Source: Lichenostomus cassidix
Lineage: Eukaryota > Chordata > Aves > Passeriformes > Meliphagidae
DNA: 64,000 nt
Assembly: GCA_008360975.2 (NCBI GenBank)
Contig: CM039196.1
Coordinates: 10,830,263 to 10,894,262, forward strand
Direction: 5' to 3'
Below, one piece after another: positions 1 through 11,989 of the stretch. How positions within the stretch are numbered: position 1 is the stretch's first letter; each line of letters starts with the position of its first letter. The notes under the pieces are model-generated. The model did not search any database, was not told the origin of the DNA, and saw only the letters and a program-made list of their open reading frames with translations. The translations under genes and the position numbers were made by a program.

Positions 1-3000
1 AGCACAGAGAGCGGAATGAGAGGCGACAGAGATGGAAAAGAGAGAAACGGGGTCGGGACTGCAGGAAACAGAAGCAAATTTGCCTTAAGAACGAGTCCTT
101 CAGCCTCGTTAGTCAGGTTTAAGTGGTACTCAGGGCTTTTACAAGCCCCGTGCATCAGAGAGAATTCATCTCAGGCGCAGAGTGGCTGCTTTGTGCTCCA
201 CCAGCCACCGGGGATGTCCCAACCCTGAGCAGGGATGCTCAGGCCAGGATTTGGGGGAAATCCTCCCCAAAATTTTGTCTTGCTTTCAGAATACTGAAAT
301 TGCTTCTAAGCCATCCATCCAATGCTCACTCCTGCAAGGAAAATAAAAAAAAAAGCAGCTCCAGTGGGATAATTTCTAATTTCCCAGGAAATCTGGGGTG
401 TCACAGGGGGTCTGCCCTGGGTTTTTGTGGGATGGAGGTGCCTCACTCATCCCAGCATCTCCACAAAGCTCCTCAGCCTTCCCGTTCCTCCTCCCGCGGC
501 AAGTCCGCGGCGTTTGGTGCGGTTTACGGGATGATGATGACAACGTGTTTCTCCTAAATAAAATCCATTTTTAAAAGAGTACATATGCAATTACTTTGGG
601 TTTTGGCCTGTGTTCAGGAAAAGAATTTCCCCTCGGGTCAGATTTGGCAGGGACTGGTGGGGTTTTCTTGCTTTTCCTCGGTAGGGTGGGCCATGGTCCA
701 CTTCCTAAGACCGTCTGGACATTTTCACCTCACAATTTCCCTGCTACTGCTGGGACCCAGGACACTGGCAATGCCCTTGATCTCTCCTGCGTGCTCGAGG
801 TTTTGTGGCTTTTGCTCTTTTGTACTGAGGGGTTTTAAATTTGTTATAGGGTGTTGGGAAGTGTTTTACAGCCTGCAGCCTGCGGTGGATGTGCTGGGGA
901 CCCCTCTGGATTGAGCAGCCTTTCCGTGGTCACCTGTAATTGGGAGAGCCTGTGCTCCATCAGGCAGGTGGGCTCTTCCAGGAGATCCTCCGGGAGAATG
1001 CAGGAATTCCACCCAGGAATGACACACTGCCAGGAGTTACACCTGGTGGGACATCTCCCCTTGCTCTCGTTCCAAGTGTGATGCTCATAAATCAAGGTGA
1101 GAGGAGATTTTGGGATCATAAACAAGGTGGAGGTGCTGGGAATGGGAAATTATGGAATGTGGGCTCTGCTCCTGTCTTGCAGGACTCTTCCCTGCTCCTC
1201 CGTCAGACCACACTGGTTAGCCCAGGCTCACCTGAAGTCCGCAGAAAGGTGGTTTATCTCCTCCTGTGACAGAGAATCCTGCACAGCTCAGCCCTAAATC
1301 GCTAAATTTCAGCCCAGACAAAACCAGCACCTGTGGATCAGGGATGGTTTATAGATTCCTGCCTGATCTGAGCTCTTCTGGTGATCATATCTCATCTAGC
1401 TCTCACCAACAGCAGCGATTTTGTTTAAATCTCCTTCACACCCCTACAGCTCCCCACCTGAAGAAGGTACAGCTCCAAGATCATCTCCAGAAACACAAAA
1501 TTCCCGGTGGATTTTGGACAGGATTGCTGGTGGCTCTGCTGGGGATCACAGGGTGTGTGCTCAGGTCTGTGTCCTGAGCTCCACTGCTCAAACAGGCTCT
1601 GCACAGGCAGGAAATCTGCTCCAAAACTGGCACCACAGCCCTGATTCCCCCTCCTAGTAAAATTCCAGGGTCTCAGACAGAAAATTCCAATTCTTCTGTG
1701 TGATTTTGACCCATTTTGAACGATTACCTCTCTGTAAAATGACAGAGCAGTCTGCTGTCCCCTCCTGCTCCCACATCCAACGTGCAGCACAGATCCATTT
1801 CCCCCTAATCCTCCGAAGAGCAAAACAAACAAGCACACGAACGCCAAACTCCCCAAATTACTCAGACTTCTGCTAATTAGCAGAAATTTACAGCAGCTGC
1901 ACTCCTGGAAGTGAGCTCAGCTTTTAGCCCTGGAAATTACTGCGGAGGATAATTTTCTGCAGTTTTTCTGGGCCTTACAGAGATCTCCAGGAATGTTCCA
2001 GCAGACTGACTAACTTCAGCAGCCTTTCTAAGCCTCCTTTATTCTGCTCCTGCTGGGGTAACCGTGAAGCTCCCAGGCATGAAATCCACAACTGCATTCC
2101 CTCTCAAAGGCTCCTGCACACGGCAAGTCCTGGGATTTGTGTCCTGGGAGCCACAGAGAGGGTGTGGAGCTCCCTTGGGGTTTTCCACCTCGTTCATCAG
2201 CTCCTCCTGATCGGCACAGATCGATGCTCAGAGCCTGCGAGGAATTCCTCACGTTTGGATTCCGTTTCCCAGTTTCCTGGTGGAATTAGGGAGCAGTGAT
2301 TTTTCTGTGTGTGTGGTGAAGGGCTGGGGCTCTGCAGAATATGATGCAATGTGGGTTTGTTTGGGGTTTTTGGGGTTTTTTGAGCTCTAGATCTGCGTGT
2401 CGCTGCCCTTTGGAAAGCTGGAAAGGTGCTCTGGATAATCCAAGCCTGGATAATTCATATAATTCAAGAATTCACCAGGCTGAGTGTGCAGCTTCCATTA
2501 GGGTTTGCTGTCACCCACCTGCCTGATGAGTCTCAGCAAGACCACAGGCCTTCTGTAAATAAAATATAAATAAAATATAACCATCCTTCCAACGTGCCAT
2601 TGGCCAGCAGATCGTTTTGCCACATGGACTCACCAACTATTGCATTCTCCCAGGCTTTCCTCCCTGAGTAATCCTCACCCATTCACACCCCACTTTTTCT
2701 CCCAGAATGGGAGAAAAGCTCATAAATAACTGCAGTGTGCCCAAAGCCTGGATGCTGCGGGACCAGCAGGTAGGCAGCCAGGTAGACAGCCAGCCAGACA
2801 CGATGATAAGCCATACATCTGGCATGTGAGGATCATGGCAGTGGAATTACCATTCCCCAGCCAAGTTTCACGCTTTGGGGAGTTGTTTTGACGTGCTGTC
2901 AATGCCGCACCAGAATAACCTGATTTATTTCCCCCGTTCCCTTTGAAAAGGTCTATTTGGTGCCGTTTATTTTGTGCTCACTTACTCGCCATCCTATCAG

Positions 3001-3960
3001 GAGGCGGGAGGTCAGCAGGGTCACTCCTGAGAGAGTATCACGTTCTGTACAGGATAGAGAAAATGCTCCAGGTTAGTGGGAAGGGAAGAATTCATGCTGG
3101 GGCCTCCTTTCAGCCTCTGCTCTCCCACAGTGGGCTCGTAGACCTCTTCCCTTCCCACATCCTTGCTCTTCCTTTCAGATGGAAAAGCCAGTTCCACTGT
3201 CACTGATATCCCACCAGGACCAATCCCTCCCCGGCTTCAGTTTTGCTTCATTTTCACCTCTGCTGATCCTTGGCTGGGAATTCTCAATCCGTCCTTCGTG
3301 TGTCACGCAATAAAACCCTTCAGAGTCTGTCCTGTCTTCGGATCTGAAATAGATGTCGAGTCCCAGGGGGCTGCAGGAGGAACTGGAGGCACAGCAGCAG
3401 ACAGCAGAGAGATGCATTGCTCATTTCCACAGAGATCAGGATCGTTTCGACAGGCTGAGGCATTTTTAGGGATGAAATATGTGGTGAATACCCATTTTGG
3501 TGAACACACGCTGTAAACAGAGTGCTCACGCTGGTGCCCAGTTTGTGTCACTGGCTTGGCTCTGGGATGGTGAATCTCACACCCCTCCAGCTCCTCCTCA
3601 ACCAGGCAGGAGCTCCCCAGGTGGAAACCAGGGAAGCAAAAAACTGTGGCAACACGTGGGGCTGAGACACCCTGAGCCCACAAACCACCCCAGCAAAGGT
3701 GAACTCCATAATTGCAATGCAGCAATTTCAAAGGCAGGTGACAGAAGAGAGAAACCACCAGGGAGTTAGGGGACATTTCCCTTCTCCTGGGCATGGATGG
3801 GCCAGCAGTGGGAACAGCCTGCTGGATCCACGTGCAGCAGGAGCAGCCCAGGGAAGCAGAGAGCACAGGCAGCAGTCCAAGGCACTCGACTGGAGCAGCA
3901 GCAGCTCGGAGCTGCTCGGTAGCAAGGCAGGATCTCCCTCCCTCCGGATAAATCCTGTTT
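1..3960. other. Unique non-coding DNA, no gene recognised
   Basis: Only short open frames on both strands, none resembling a known protein. No tRNA, rRNA or CR1-type repeat was recognised. A small AT-rich duplication (AAATAAAATAT repeated) lies near 2558-2581. Composition is mixed, with few CpG dinucleotides, unlike the region after 5.5 kb. Weakly conserved elements could be missed without an alignment. Confidence 0.55.
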
Positions 3961-4480
3961 TATCACCGCACACCCCCTGCCTCTTGCACTCTTCCCATCA
4001 GTCAGGAATATCCCCTACACGAGTGGTTAAGGCTCTAAGAGGGCAATTTGAACCGGAGGCTTCAGCTGGCACCTTGGCTTTGTTTAGCTCGTTAGCCGGG
4101 GGACATGCAGAGGAGCACGAGGGGCTGGCTGGGCATTAGCTCATGGAACAACACGAGCTCCACGCACAGCTGAGAGCCAACACTTGACACTTGTCTTCTT
4201 CCATCCTCGCAGCCCTGCTCCAGCCTGGAGGCCTCCATCCCGTTAATCACCCTCACACTTGATAGCTACTGCCTGCCCAGCTGTCCCGCTGTTCCCAAAC
4301 ACATGGACCTGGTCCTCCCCGCCGAGGGATGAGTGGCTCGGAAATCAGTGGAGCACTGGGAGAGTTATGTATGGCTGAGATAAGCGCCGAGGCAAAAGAG
4401 AGGCGTTGATGCAAAGGTCTCCTTCCCCTCAGAAAAAGAGAAAAGGTGACCTCATTGGCTCAAAAAAAAAAAAAAAAAAG
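3961..4480. promoter_or_regulatory. Candidate regulatory block
   Basis: Low-redundancy DNA that keeps several binding-site-like words: GAGATAAG (GATA-like) and GATGCAAAGG near 4377-4413, and GGTGACCTCATTGG near 4445-4458, where a nuclear-receptor-like half-site abuts an inverted CCAAT word (ATTGG). It ends in an 18-bp poly-A run (4462-4479). Motif density is the only evidence; function is inferred. Confidence 0.25.
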
Positions 4481-5215
4481 CCAAACCACCAAACCCTCAC
4501 TAAACATAAGAAGCCAACAGTCAAAAATAGAAAGAAAATACTACTAGGAATAGAATTTTCTTTCTATTTTTAGAAAGAATAGCACCCCAGAAGGAGCAGC
4601 CCAAGAACCCAGGACCATGATCCAAGGTGACATAAAAATAGCCACCGAGTCCAAGGGAAAAGAGGGAGATATTTCCAGCCTGCACACTGCAGAATTCCCT
4701 CTGGAAATGCAGACGGGTTTGCTTCATTTCCTCTTCAGCTTTTGCTGAAATATCGAGCAGCACGAAAGCCCCCTCTCTGCGCTGAGAACACAACTGTTGA
4801 GTGCATCAGCTCTCCCCACATCACATCAGGCACGTTCCCATTCGCCTCTTTGGACTCCCATCCCTATTTCCGAGAGGAGGCAAAGCTGAGCTGAGGAGCT
4901 GATTTTGACAGTCCTTTATTTGCAAATCTCCTGGTCTTTCAAAAGCATTTCAGCTACAAAACTTCCCTGAGTCAGAGGAGAAACCTCTCACCAATTCCTG
5001 CATCTGTCCAGAGCAAGGACTTCCCTGGAGGAGGAGTGGAGCTCATGGAGGAGGTTTCTCCTCCCGTTCCCTGCTGACTTGGCCTCTTTTCCCGTTCCCA
5101 CTATTCAGGCTGAGCTCTTCCACATCCTTATGCAAAATCCAGCTGCTCTTCCAGTCTCTCCTACCCAGACCTGTCTCAGCTTCCACTCACTGCTTCCAAA
5201 GCTGCCTAAGAACCG
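4481..5215. other. Unique DNA, no gene recognised
   Basis: Contains a perfect AT-rich inverted repeat described separately. Otherwise no gene or known repeat was seen. Confidence 0.5.
4523..4571. repeat. Perfect 17-bp inverted repeat, 15-nt spacer
   Basis: The arm AAAAATAGAAAGAAAAT (4523-4539) is the exact reverse complement of 4555-4571. An RNA copy could fold into an A/U-rich stem. Low complexity makes chance formation more plausible than for a GC-mixed stem. Confidence 0.8.
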
Positions 5216-5452
5216 TTTCCCACTCCATGTGTTCCTCTTAAATTAACGTAGTGGCTAGAAACAAATAAAAAAATTGTAGAAGGGAGAGAGGAAAAACGAC
5301 AGCTGAGCTTATAGATGAGTTTGCAGGACCATTTCCTAGTCCGTGTGTTTCTCTTAAATGAATGTTGTGGCTAGAAACAAACAAATAAAGAAATAACTTA
5401 AAAGGGAGGGAGGAAAAAATGACAGCTGAGCTCACAGATGAGTTTGCAGGAC
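5216..5452. repeat. Tandem duplication, two ~117-bp units
   Basis: Unit 1 (5216-5331) and unit 2 (5332-5452) align end to end. Shared blocks in order are a GTGTTCCTCTTAAAT-type start, GTGGCTAGAAACAAA, an AAATAAA-rich middle, GGGAGRGAGGAAAAA, GACAGCTGAGCT and AGATGAGTTTGCAGGAC. Differences are scattered substitutions and a few small indels, so the duplication is not recent. Each unit keeps TGACAGCTG or CGACAGCTG, a TALE-homeodomain/E-box-like word. Confidence 0.88.
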
Positions 5453-6760
5453 ATAAATCGAGAGCCAGGACTGATAACCAGCACGGTTAAACCAAGAAAG
5501 GCTTGGGCTGACAGGGGAGGAGGTGTGGGCAGCCTTCCTCCCCATTTCGCCGCCCGAGAAGCAGCAGGGGATGAGGTCACGTTGTGGTAAAACAACCACG
5601 CTGGTTGAGATCCTCAAACCAACCTCTCGAAGACAAGAGCTGAACGAATCCTTCAGCACCCTCCCTAATTACTCCTTTTATTATGGTGTTTTATTTGCCT
5701 CGAGCGGAGGGGATTAGTACCTAACGCTTTCCTTTGTTAACCTCTGTCTGCTTCGGGCTGCTCTGACACCCTCCAAAACACGCAGAAAACACAAACAGAA
5801 TGAAGAAAGGCTTCACCAGCTCCGAGAGGTGTGGGAACGAGAGCGGTGAGAGGATCCCCAGGATTCCCGTCACGGGATCTCTTCCCAGCAGGTCCCATAG
5901 GGAGAGGAGTAGGAAGCGCTGGACATTCGTCCTTTCCCCGGCAGGGTGACAAGAGCTCCTGAGAGATGCGGGATGTGTCTCTGCCCTGCCGAGGAGAAGA
6001 CATCAGTGCTCCCCCTGACCTCGGGGAAAGCTGGAAAGGCTCCTGCCGTGATCCCTGACCTTCCTGGTGGGATCTCAGCCTGCTTTATGCACTTCCATCT
6101 CCCTGCTGCAGGCTGGGAGCCAGGGCAGCGCCAAGACCACCTCACCCAGAGCTTTTTTCTCCCCTCCCCACTCTGTACACACATCCCAGCCCTGTTTCTT
6201 GCCACTTTGCTCTTCCCCGTAGCGAGGGAAAGGAGGAAAAGCGAGTTTCGGTGCCCAAACCTCAAGGTCCTTCTGAGAGCTCTCTCCTGCCGCAGAAAGT
6301 CCCTTCATCATCCCTGAGATTCACATAAAAGCAGTTGAGGTTAATATCGGAGAAGCCAAACTATAAACTGAGAATTACGCTGCAGCCGAAATAAATCATC
6401 GCCTCCGAGGAAGGGGCTGTGGCCGGGTGGGGAGAGAAGGGGGGAAACCCCTCGGGCTGCCCGGGGACTGGGAGAGAAGGGAAGCGATATTTAGGGGCTG
6501 AACACTCATCCCGTTGGCTGGGATCAACCTCCTCGGGGAATCTCCGGGGGCTCCAGGAGGGAGAGGCTCCAGCCGGCACCCCGGGGCTGCTTCCTCCCTC
6601 CCTGCGGGAAATGTCCCTTAATGATTCCCCTGCCTCGCAGCTCTGCACTTTGTCAGGCTGCCCGACTTGGAGCCATCCTGCATCTGTTTCGCCTGGAGAG
6701 CCACGCTCGCCTACGTTTTAATAAACCCTATAATTTACACATTTCCCTCATACCCCGTAA
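5453..6760. other. Transition into CpG-bearing DNA, no gene
   Basis: CpG frequency rises from about 5.5 kb onward. Open frames on both strands are short and overlapping and resemble no known protein. No repeat family was recognised. Confidence 0.5.
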
Positions 6761-7520
6761 TTTCACCACCCCGAGACGCGGCGAAGGGAGAAAGCGCAGA
6801 GCCGCGAGCAGCTCGCCGAGAGAGCTGCCAGGGAATCAAGAAATAAGTCGAAGGGCTTAAATCTGCAGCAGTAAAATAATCCAGGGGAGGGAGCCAACAA
6901 TGACTGCAAAATAAACATCTCCCCCTGCGAAAACCCGCAGCCAGCCCCGCTCCTCGCAGCCTGGCGCTGCCAAGAGATCGGGAAACGCTGCGAAACGCGC
7001 CGGAGGACTCCAGGAGGAAAAAAAAAAAATAAAAAATGGATGTGGGTTATATGGACCCCTTTTATAAGGCAACTGTTAGCTGTAACTGAGTTTAAATTTA
7101 TATGTTCAATAAAGTCTCTTTCCCCCCCCACACCACCACCACCACCACCCCTCTCCAAGTGCCAGAACCACTCAAGGAAGCCGACACACGCTTCCCATTT
7201 GAAAATGTGTTATTTGAGCGTTTTTATTCCCCGCTTTTGTTCTCGGGGCTGCAGCCCCTGCGAAGGCGAGGGGAGGGGGGGACGTTTCTGCGCCGAGATC
7301 AAAGCGGCTCCGTGTATACACACACTCGTGCAAATTATGTATTTGTGATCAAGTAACGCAGCATCGCGAATAGCCAGGCGGGCATGTGGGAGAGTGAGAT
7401 ATTTACACAGGCCTGGCCAGAGGCAGAGGCATTATTTTAAGTGTTTTTCGCCGCTGCCAAGTCATCTGTTCGCATATCCGCGTGTGCACGTAAAGATGAT
7501 GGAGAGAGAGGCTCGCCAGA
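6761..7520. promoter_or_regulatory. Candidate regulatory block in CpG-rich DNA
   Basis: Two AT-mixed, non-repetitive stretches (about 7030-7120 and 7295-7500) sit within CpG-containing DNA, split by a C-rich/(ACC)n tract. Words seen include GGTTATATGG, AATTATGTATTTGTGATCAAG and GAGATATTTACAC (forkhead-like). The complexity contrast with surrounding purine tracts suggests constraint. There is no direct functional evidence. Confidence 0.3.
7131..7149. repeat. (ACC)n microsatellite
   Basis: Six ACC/CCA units following a C-run. Confidence 0.9.
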
Positions 7521-8600
7521 GCCAGGAAATGCAGAATTGACCCTCCCGGGTCCCAAATGTGTCTTGCCGGGGCTCCTGGCACCCTCCAAAGCTGTGTGTC
7601 CCGGGTCAGAGCCTCTGTCCCCGCGAGTCACCAGCGCGGAGGATTCAGAATGGCAGCAGGTCTTTCTCCCTTCCCCAGCGCAGCTTTATAGCTCACATAA
7701 ATGGATATATATATTTCCCCTATAAAGGCACAGCTTAACCAAAGGATCTCGGGTTCTTCGGCATCAGGGAGAATAAAAATTATAAAAAAAAAAAGGAAAA
7801 TTTAAAAAAGGGAAAATAAAAATATAAATCTGAGCCGTGCGGCGCTCCCCAAACGGGAAATGAAACTCTGTCCCTCGAGCCTCGGGGCTGGAAGGGTAAA
7901 AAGCAGGAGGTGAGAAGGGAGGACTGCGGGATCTCGAGGGCCGTGGCTCTCCCTGCCTGCCAGGGATTGTTCCCTCCTCTCTTTTCCCGATGGACGATGA
8001 GAAAATCTCCCCCAGCGCTCGCCGGGAGCTCCCGGGCAGTGTCCGTGCAGCGCCCTGGGGTGCAGCGAGCGAAACCCATCCCGGGGCACCCAGCAACACG
8101 GGATCGGAAAGAGGAGCGAGGGAGCAGCCAAATCTGGCAGCGTGTTTACGATGTAAAATTCCGATAAAACTCGCACTGAAATGATTTCGAACTCCAGCCG
8201 GGGCGGGAGGGGCTCGAATCGATCGGGAATGTCCTTTCCAGATGGGTGGCTGCCGGACGAGCCGGCGGGAGGCTGGGTGGGGAAAGGTCCTCCTGGGATT
8301 GTGAAGTTAAAAATCCCAACTCCGAGCCAGCTCGAAGCCTGGGAGGCGCAGAGACAGCGGAGCAGCTCCAAAAACGAGGAGAAACCCGTGGAGAAACGGG
8401 GAATCAGACGCTGGGGTGGGGAAAGGGACTCTGGGGACACTGTACCCACCCTGTCCTGCCTGGGACAGGGACAGCCAGCCCCTCGGAGCATCCCCGGCCA
8501 GGCTTCTCCCCCCTTCTCCCTCCACTCGCCGCGCATTATTATTATTAGCGGTATTTTATCCTAGGAAAAACAAACGTCTCCCTCCCTTCCCAGCCCGCCC
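7521..8600. other. CpG-rich unique DNA, no gene recognised
   Basis: GC-rich with many CpGs, which keeps several frames open (up to about 240 codons on the minus strand at 7802-8536). The translations lack recognisable domains, and both strands are open together, as expected of GC-rich non-coding DNA. A run of four ATT units lies at 8535-8547, and A-rich tracts lie near 7785-7825. Confidence 0.5.
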
Positions 8601-8869
8601 CGGGGGGGTAGAGGGGTGGCAGGGCCAGATAACAAAGCAGCTGGTGTGGAACGAGGTTGTAAGGAAATAATTGATATGTAATAAGGCTGAGTGAATCTAT
8701 CCCAAAGAAAATATTGCGTAAGCGGTTATGATTAAACATGCCCGGGCGAAAGGCGCTCTCATAAAGGAGTAATGGAGCTAAGGAAACAAATGATCATTGG
8801 GAATGTTAAACACAGAGGGGCATTTCATCACACAAACATAAATTCAGCTTGAAAGAGACTTAAGGGGGG
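8601..8869. promoter_or_regulatory. Candidate enhancer-like motif cluster
   Basis: A composite string at 8628-8649 overlaps or abuts AGATAA (GATA), AACAAAG (TCF/SOX-like), CAGCTG (E-box) and GGTGTGG (T-box/KLF-like). The next ~100 bp hold AATAATTGATATGTAAT (homeodomain-like), ATTGCGTAAG (C/EBP-like) and ATGATTAAAC (POU/homeodomain-like), then a further ATGATCATT. The block is unique, AT-mixed and bounded by low-complexity DNA. Word matches are seen directly; enhancer activity is inferred. Confidence 0.35.
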
Positions 8870-8906
8870 AAAAAAAAAAAAAAAAAAAGAAGAAGAAGAA
8901 GAAGAA
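8870..8906. repeat. Poly-A followed by (GAA)n
   Basis: About 19 A's (8870-8888) run into six GAA units. No SINE or LINE body precedes it, so it is a simple repeat rather than a retroposon tail. Confidence 0.9.
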
Positions 8907-9939
8907 AGGCACCCTCCCCCCGCCCCGTTACCCTCAGGTTGCGCTGTTTGAAGATGCTGGACGCGCGGGGGGAGGAAGGGCAGGCTGGAGATCCCGCTGG
9001 AGAAGGAGGACCCGATCCTGCCTCGTGGCTTTGGAGCCGGAGCAGACCCAGATCTCCATCCGTGCTGCCCCTCTGTCCCCGAACTGCGACCACCGCCTCC
9101 TTCCCTTGGCTCACCCCCACCCCCGGAGCAGGGCTGGATCCTTCCTCCATCCCCCAGTCGCCCCATTTCCCCTCTTCACCACGGGATATCCCTGACCAGG
9201 CAGCGCATCCCCTACCAAATTTCGGGTCTTTCCCCGTTTTTATTAAAAAGCGAGAAAGGGAAGTTAAAAAAAGAATTAAAAATTCTATGTTACACCCGAG
9301 AAACGAAAAAAAAAATTATAAAAAAAACAAAGAAAAGCCAAAAACCCCAAATTGCCAGAGTCTCACTTCCTTTTCCCAGCGCCCTCCCGGCCGGATAAAT
9401 CCCTTTTCCAAAGCCAAGGAGCGCGGCCGCACGGTGGGAAAGTCGCACAGCTCACTGCAGGGCCAAACCTCCGCCTTTGGAGCTGGCGGCTGTACAGGAG
9501 GCAGCGTGCGCTTGGCTGCAGCCCTGAGCGGCAGGCACAGCGATTCGGCCTCGGCGATTCGTTAGGAGACAAATCATTTGCTGTCCCCACTGCTTTTGGG
9601 GCGATTTTGGCTCGGGGGGAAAGCGAGCACAGCTCCTCTCCCACCTGGCTGCATCGCCAGGCGCTGTGCCGGCTTCTTAGGGAGAGTTTGAACCAATTTA
9701 AATCGTTATTCTCATTTTTTTTTCTCTCTCTCTCTAAGCCCAGCTGAGGTGGGTGTTCTCCGCAGCTCCGGCCCTGCTGTTTCCCCACTTCCGAGCTGGT
9801 TTTGGGGCTCCGTAAACTTGTTTTCGTTCGAATTAAACCCGGGGAAGGAGCTGGGGCGAAAAAAAAAAAGAGAGAGGCGCGAGATATTTGCGTAACAACT
9901 TGAAATCATTTACCCGAGAAAAAAAAAAAAAGGAAATCT
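8907..9939. other. CpG-rich unique DNA with A-rich tracts, no gene
   Basis: Open frames of up to about 208 codons occur but are compositionally biased and unrecognised. A-rich low-complexity DNA spans about 9245-9345. No repeat family was seen. Confidence 0.5.
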
Positions 9940-10110
9940 GGGCAAGAGTTTATCAGGCAGTTCCCTTTGCCAGCATGTTTAAAATGTATAAGTAATTTTA
10001 AAGTGTGTCTTCACTTAATATATTTTCCCCTTTCTCCTTCAGATGACAAGGAAGACCAGTGATTGCAAGATGTCTACAGATAGCGCCCTTTAAGAGTTTC
10101 CACATTGTAT
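9940..10110 (+). other. Candidate terminal exon or conserved element
   Basis: A pyrimidine tract ending TTTCTCCTTCAG (to 10042) is a good splice-acceptor match, with an upstream CACTTAAT that could serve as branch region. It is followed directly by ATG and a 16-codon frame (10043-10093) starting MTRKTSDCKMST and ending in TAA. The downstream TTTAAGAGTTTCC and the upstream AAAATGTATAAGTAATTTT are unique AT-rich DNA. I do not recognise the peptide. It may be a short last exon, an exon of a non-coding RNA, or a chance acceptor in a regulatory element. Confidence 0.18.
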
Positions 10111-11249
10111 GGTTGGGGGGAAAAAAAAAAAATGTGTTTGCGGTTCCTACGTCCCTGCCGACAACTTTCTTCGAGTCTGGGTTTACGGCTGCTATTGTTC
10201 GGGCTGAAGGGCGGATTTAAATTACTCTGTTCCCCCCCAGCTAGAAGCGCGAAGAGGGGGAGAAATTCGGGAGTGTTCTGGCGGGAGGGAAAAAGATTTG
10301 CTCTAAAAAAGATGGGGGGAAAAAAGGAATAAATTGACCCAAATGGCGCCCGAAGTGGCTCCCCGTAAATCCAGGTTTGGGCTGGGTTTGATGAGATTTT
10401 TTGGGGGGATTTTGGAGAGAATCGCGGAAGGTTTGGGGTTTTTTTTTGGGGGGAGGAATAAAGAGGTTTGGAGGGAATGGGAGAGAGGCATCCCTGGTTC
10501 TGGCAGACTCGGGGAGAGGAGATGGAGCTGCCTGGCCTGAGGTAAATCCCGTTAGGCTGGGGATGAAAAACCAGCCATCGCCACCAAATCAGAGCCGCTC
10601 GGCAGAGAAATTACAAGAGAAGTAAAAAAAAAAACCTCACAACTTTTTCCTATTTCCTCCCCTTCGCCAAAGCAGGCGATTTCCCTGTTTCCCGCACAGC
10701 AAACATTTCTCTTTTCCTCTCTGCCTAATTGAAATCGCCAATAATCTCTCTCTCAATGCACTTGTTGGGACAAACCCTGCCCTTCCTCTGGCCAGGGAGA
10801 TCCTGCCGGGCAGGGATTGAGTGTCTGCAGAGTTTTCGCAGGACTTTCTCCATCCCGGAGAGAAGAGGGGTGATTTCTGATTTCCTTCCTGGAATTTTTA
10901 AAAAAGAGGGTGCGAGGAGCTCCTTCCAAGCTCAAATCCGAGCTTTAAAACAACCTTTTCAAGCCGAAGGAGGAACGGGCCAGCTCGTTCTTTCGGCTTC
11001 GTGGAGAATTATTGAGATTATCTGGGGAAATCAGCCGAGGTTTCTGCAGGACGGAGCAGCCTCGCAAGGGGAAGGATGGAGGAAATTGCCCTGGGCTCCA
11101 GGAAAAAATCGATTTTCTTGGAGCAGCCGGCAGCGGCAGGCAGGAATTTGCTTGGGCACAAGCATCTACAGCGGGATCAGGCAGGAAAAATCGAATTTCG
11201 GCGAGGTGTGTTTACCCACGGGTTTTCCACAGCAGCAGAAAACGAGAGC
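10111..11249. other. Purine-rich unique DNA, no gene recognised
   Basis: Repeated G-run/A-run mixtures (for example 10120-10140, 10300-10345, 10435-10460) dominate. Open frames are short or biased. No repeat family was recognised. Confidence 0.5.
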
Positions 11250-11450
11250 AAAACGTGGCTCTTGAACCGCCAAATATTTGGTTGATTTGGTTGAGTTTCG
11301 GCGCCAACATCATTTAGGACCCTGAATTCATTTTATCCTCACACTAACGAATGTAAGCCTGAGGTTACTCAGGTTTTAGGCTTATTTAAAACTCGCGCCG
11401 CTCGTTAGCCTCACTTTACAAACTCCCTGTTAATTCTCCAGCCACCGTTG
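11250..11450. promoter_or_regulatory. Candidate regulatory block
   Basis: Unique, balanced sequence containing TTTCGGCGCCAA (E2F-like), CCAAATATTTGG (a 12-bp perfect palindrome near 11270) and paired GAGGTTACTCAGG/TTAGGCTTATTTAAA words. It stands out from flanking purine-rich DNA. Function is inferred from motif content only. Confidence 0.25.
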
Positions 11451-11989
11451 GACTCCAAATCACCCTGGGACGAAACTGTGATTTCCCCAGTGTAACCATT
11501 GCCCTCATCCTTAGCACCGCTTTGAATTCTGGTGAATTTAGGGAGACGGCCGGGGAGGAACCTTGGAGCTCTCGGGCAACGGGGGAATCCTCAAAACGCG
11601 TTTTCCCTGATGGATGATATTTAATAAAATGGGGGGAAAAATAAAGAAAGAAAGAAAATAGCACCACAAACATTTCGTTCATCCCCGAGCTGTTCCCGGG
11701 GCTGTGGGATTCTGGGATCTCAGCCACCCTGCCAGCTCCAGGCACGCTTTGTGTCACTCGATGGGCTCATGGAGCGCCCGGGCTGTGCTTTACTCCGTTC
11801 TGGGCTTTTTATTATTTACGGCGAGGAAAAGAGGCAGAAATCGGAAAGAAATATTTCTATATTCCTATATTTATATGGAGCTGCTTGTTGGCCACGAGCC
11901 GCGGTGGAGATGCGGGGCAGATCCCTGGGAGGGCCTGGGGCGGCTCGGGAGCTTCTCCAAACCCTCGTGTGTTCCCAGCCCGCTTCCCT
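11451..11989. other. Unique DNA, no gene recognised
   Basis: Includes a small GAAA-rich tract near 11640-11660. Nothing else was identified. Confidence 0.5.

Noticed and set aside
7802..8536. 244-codon open frame on the minus strand
   Set aside because: GC/CpG-rich DNA with simultaneous open frames on both strands; biased composition and no domain.
8870..8906. Poly-A tail of a retroposed gene
   Set aside because: No transcript-like body precedes it and it continues into (GAA)n, so it is a simple repeat.
8939..9565. 208-codon open frame on the plus strand
   Set aside because: Includes an A-rich low-complexity segment translated as Lys runs. No recognised domain.
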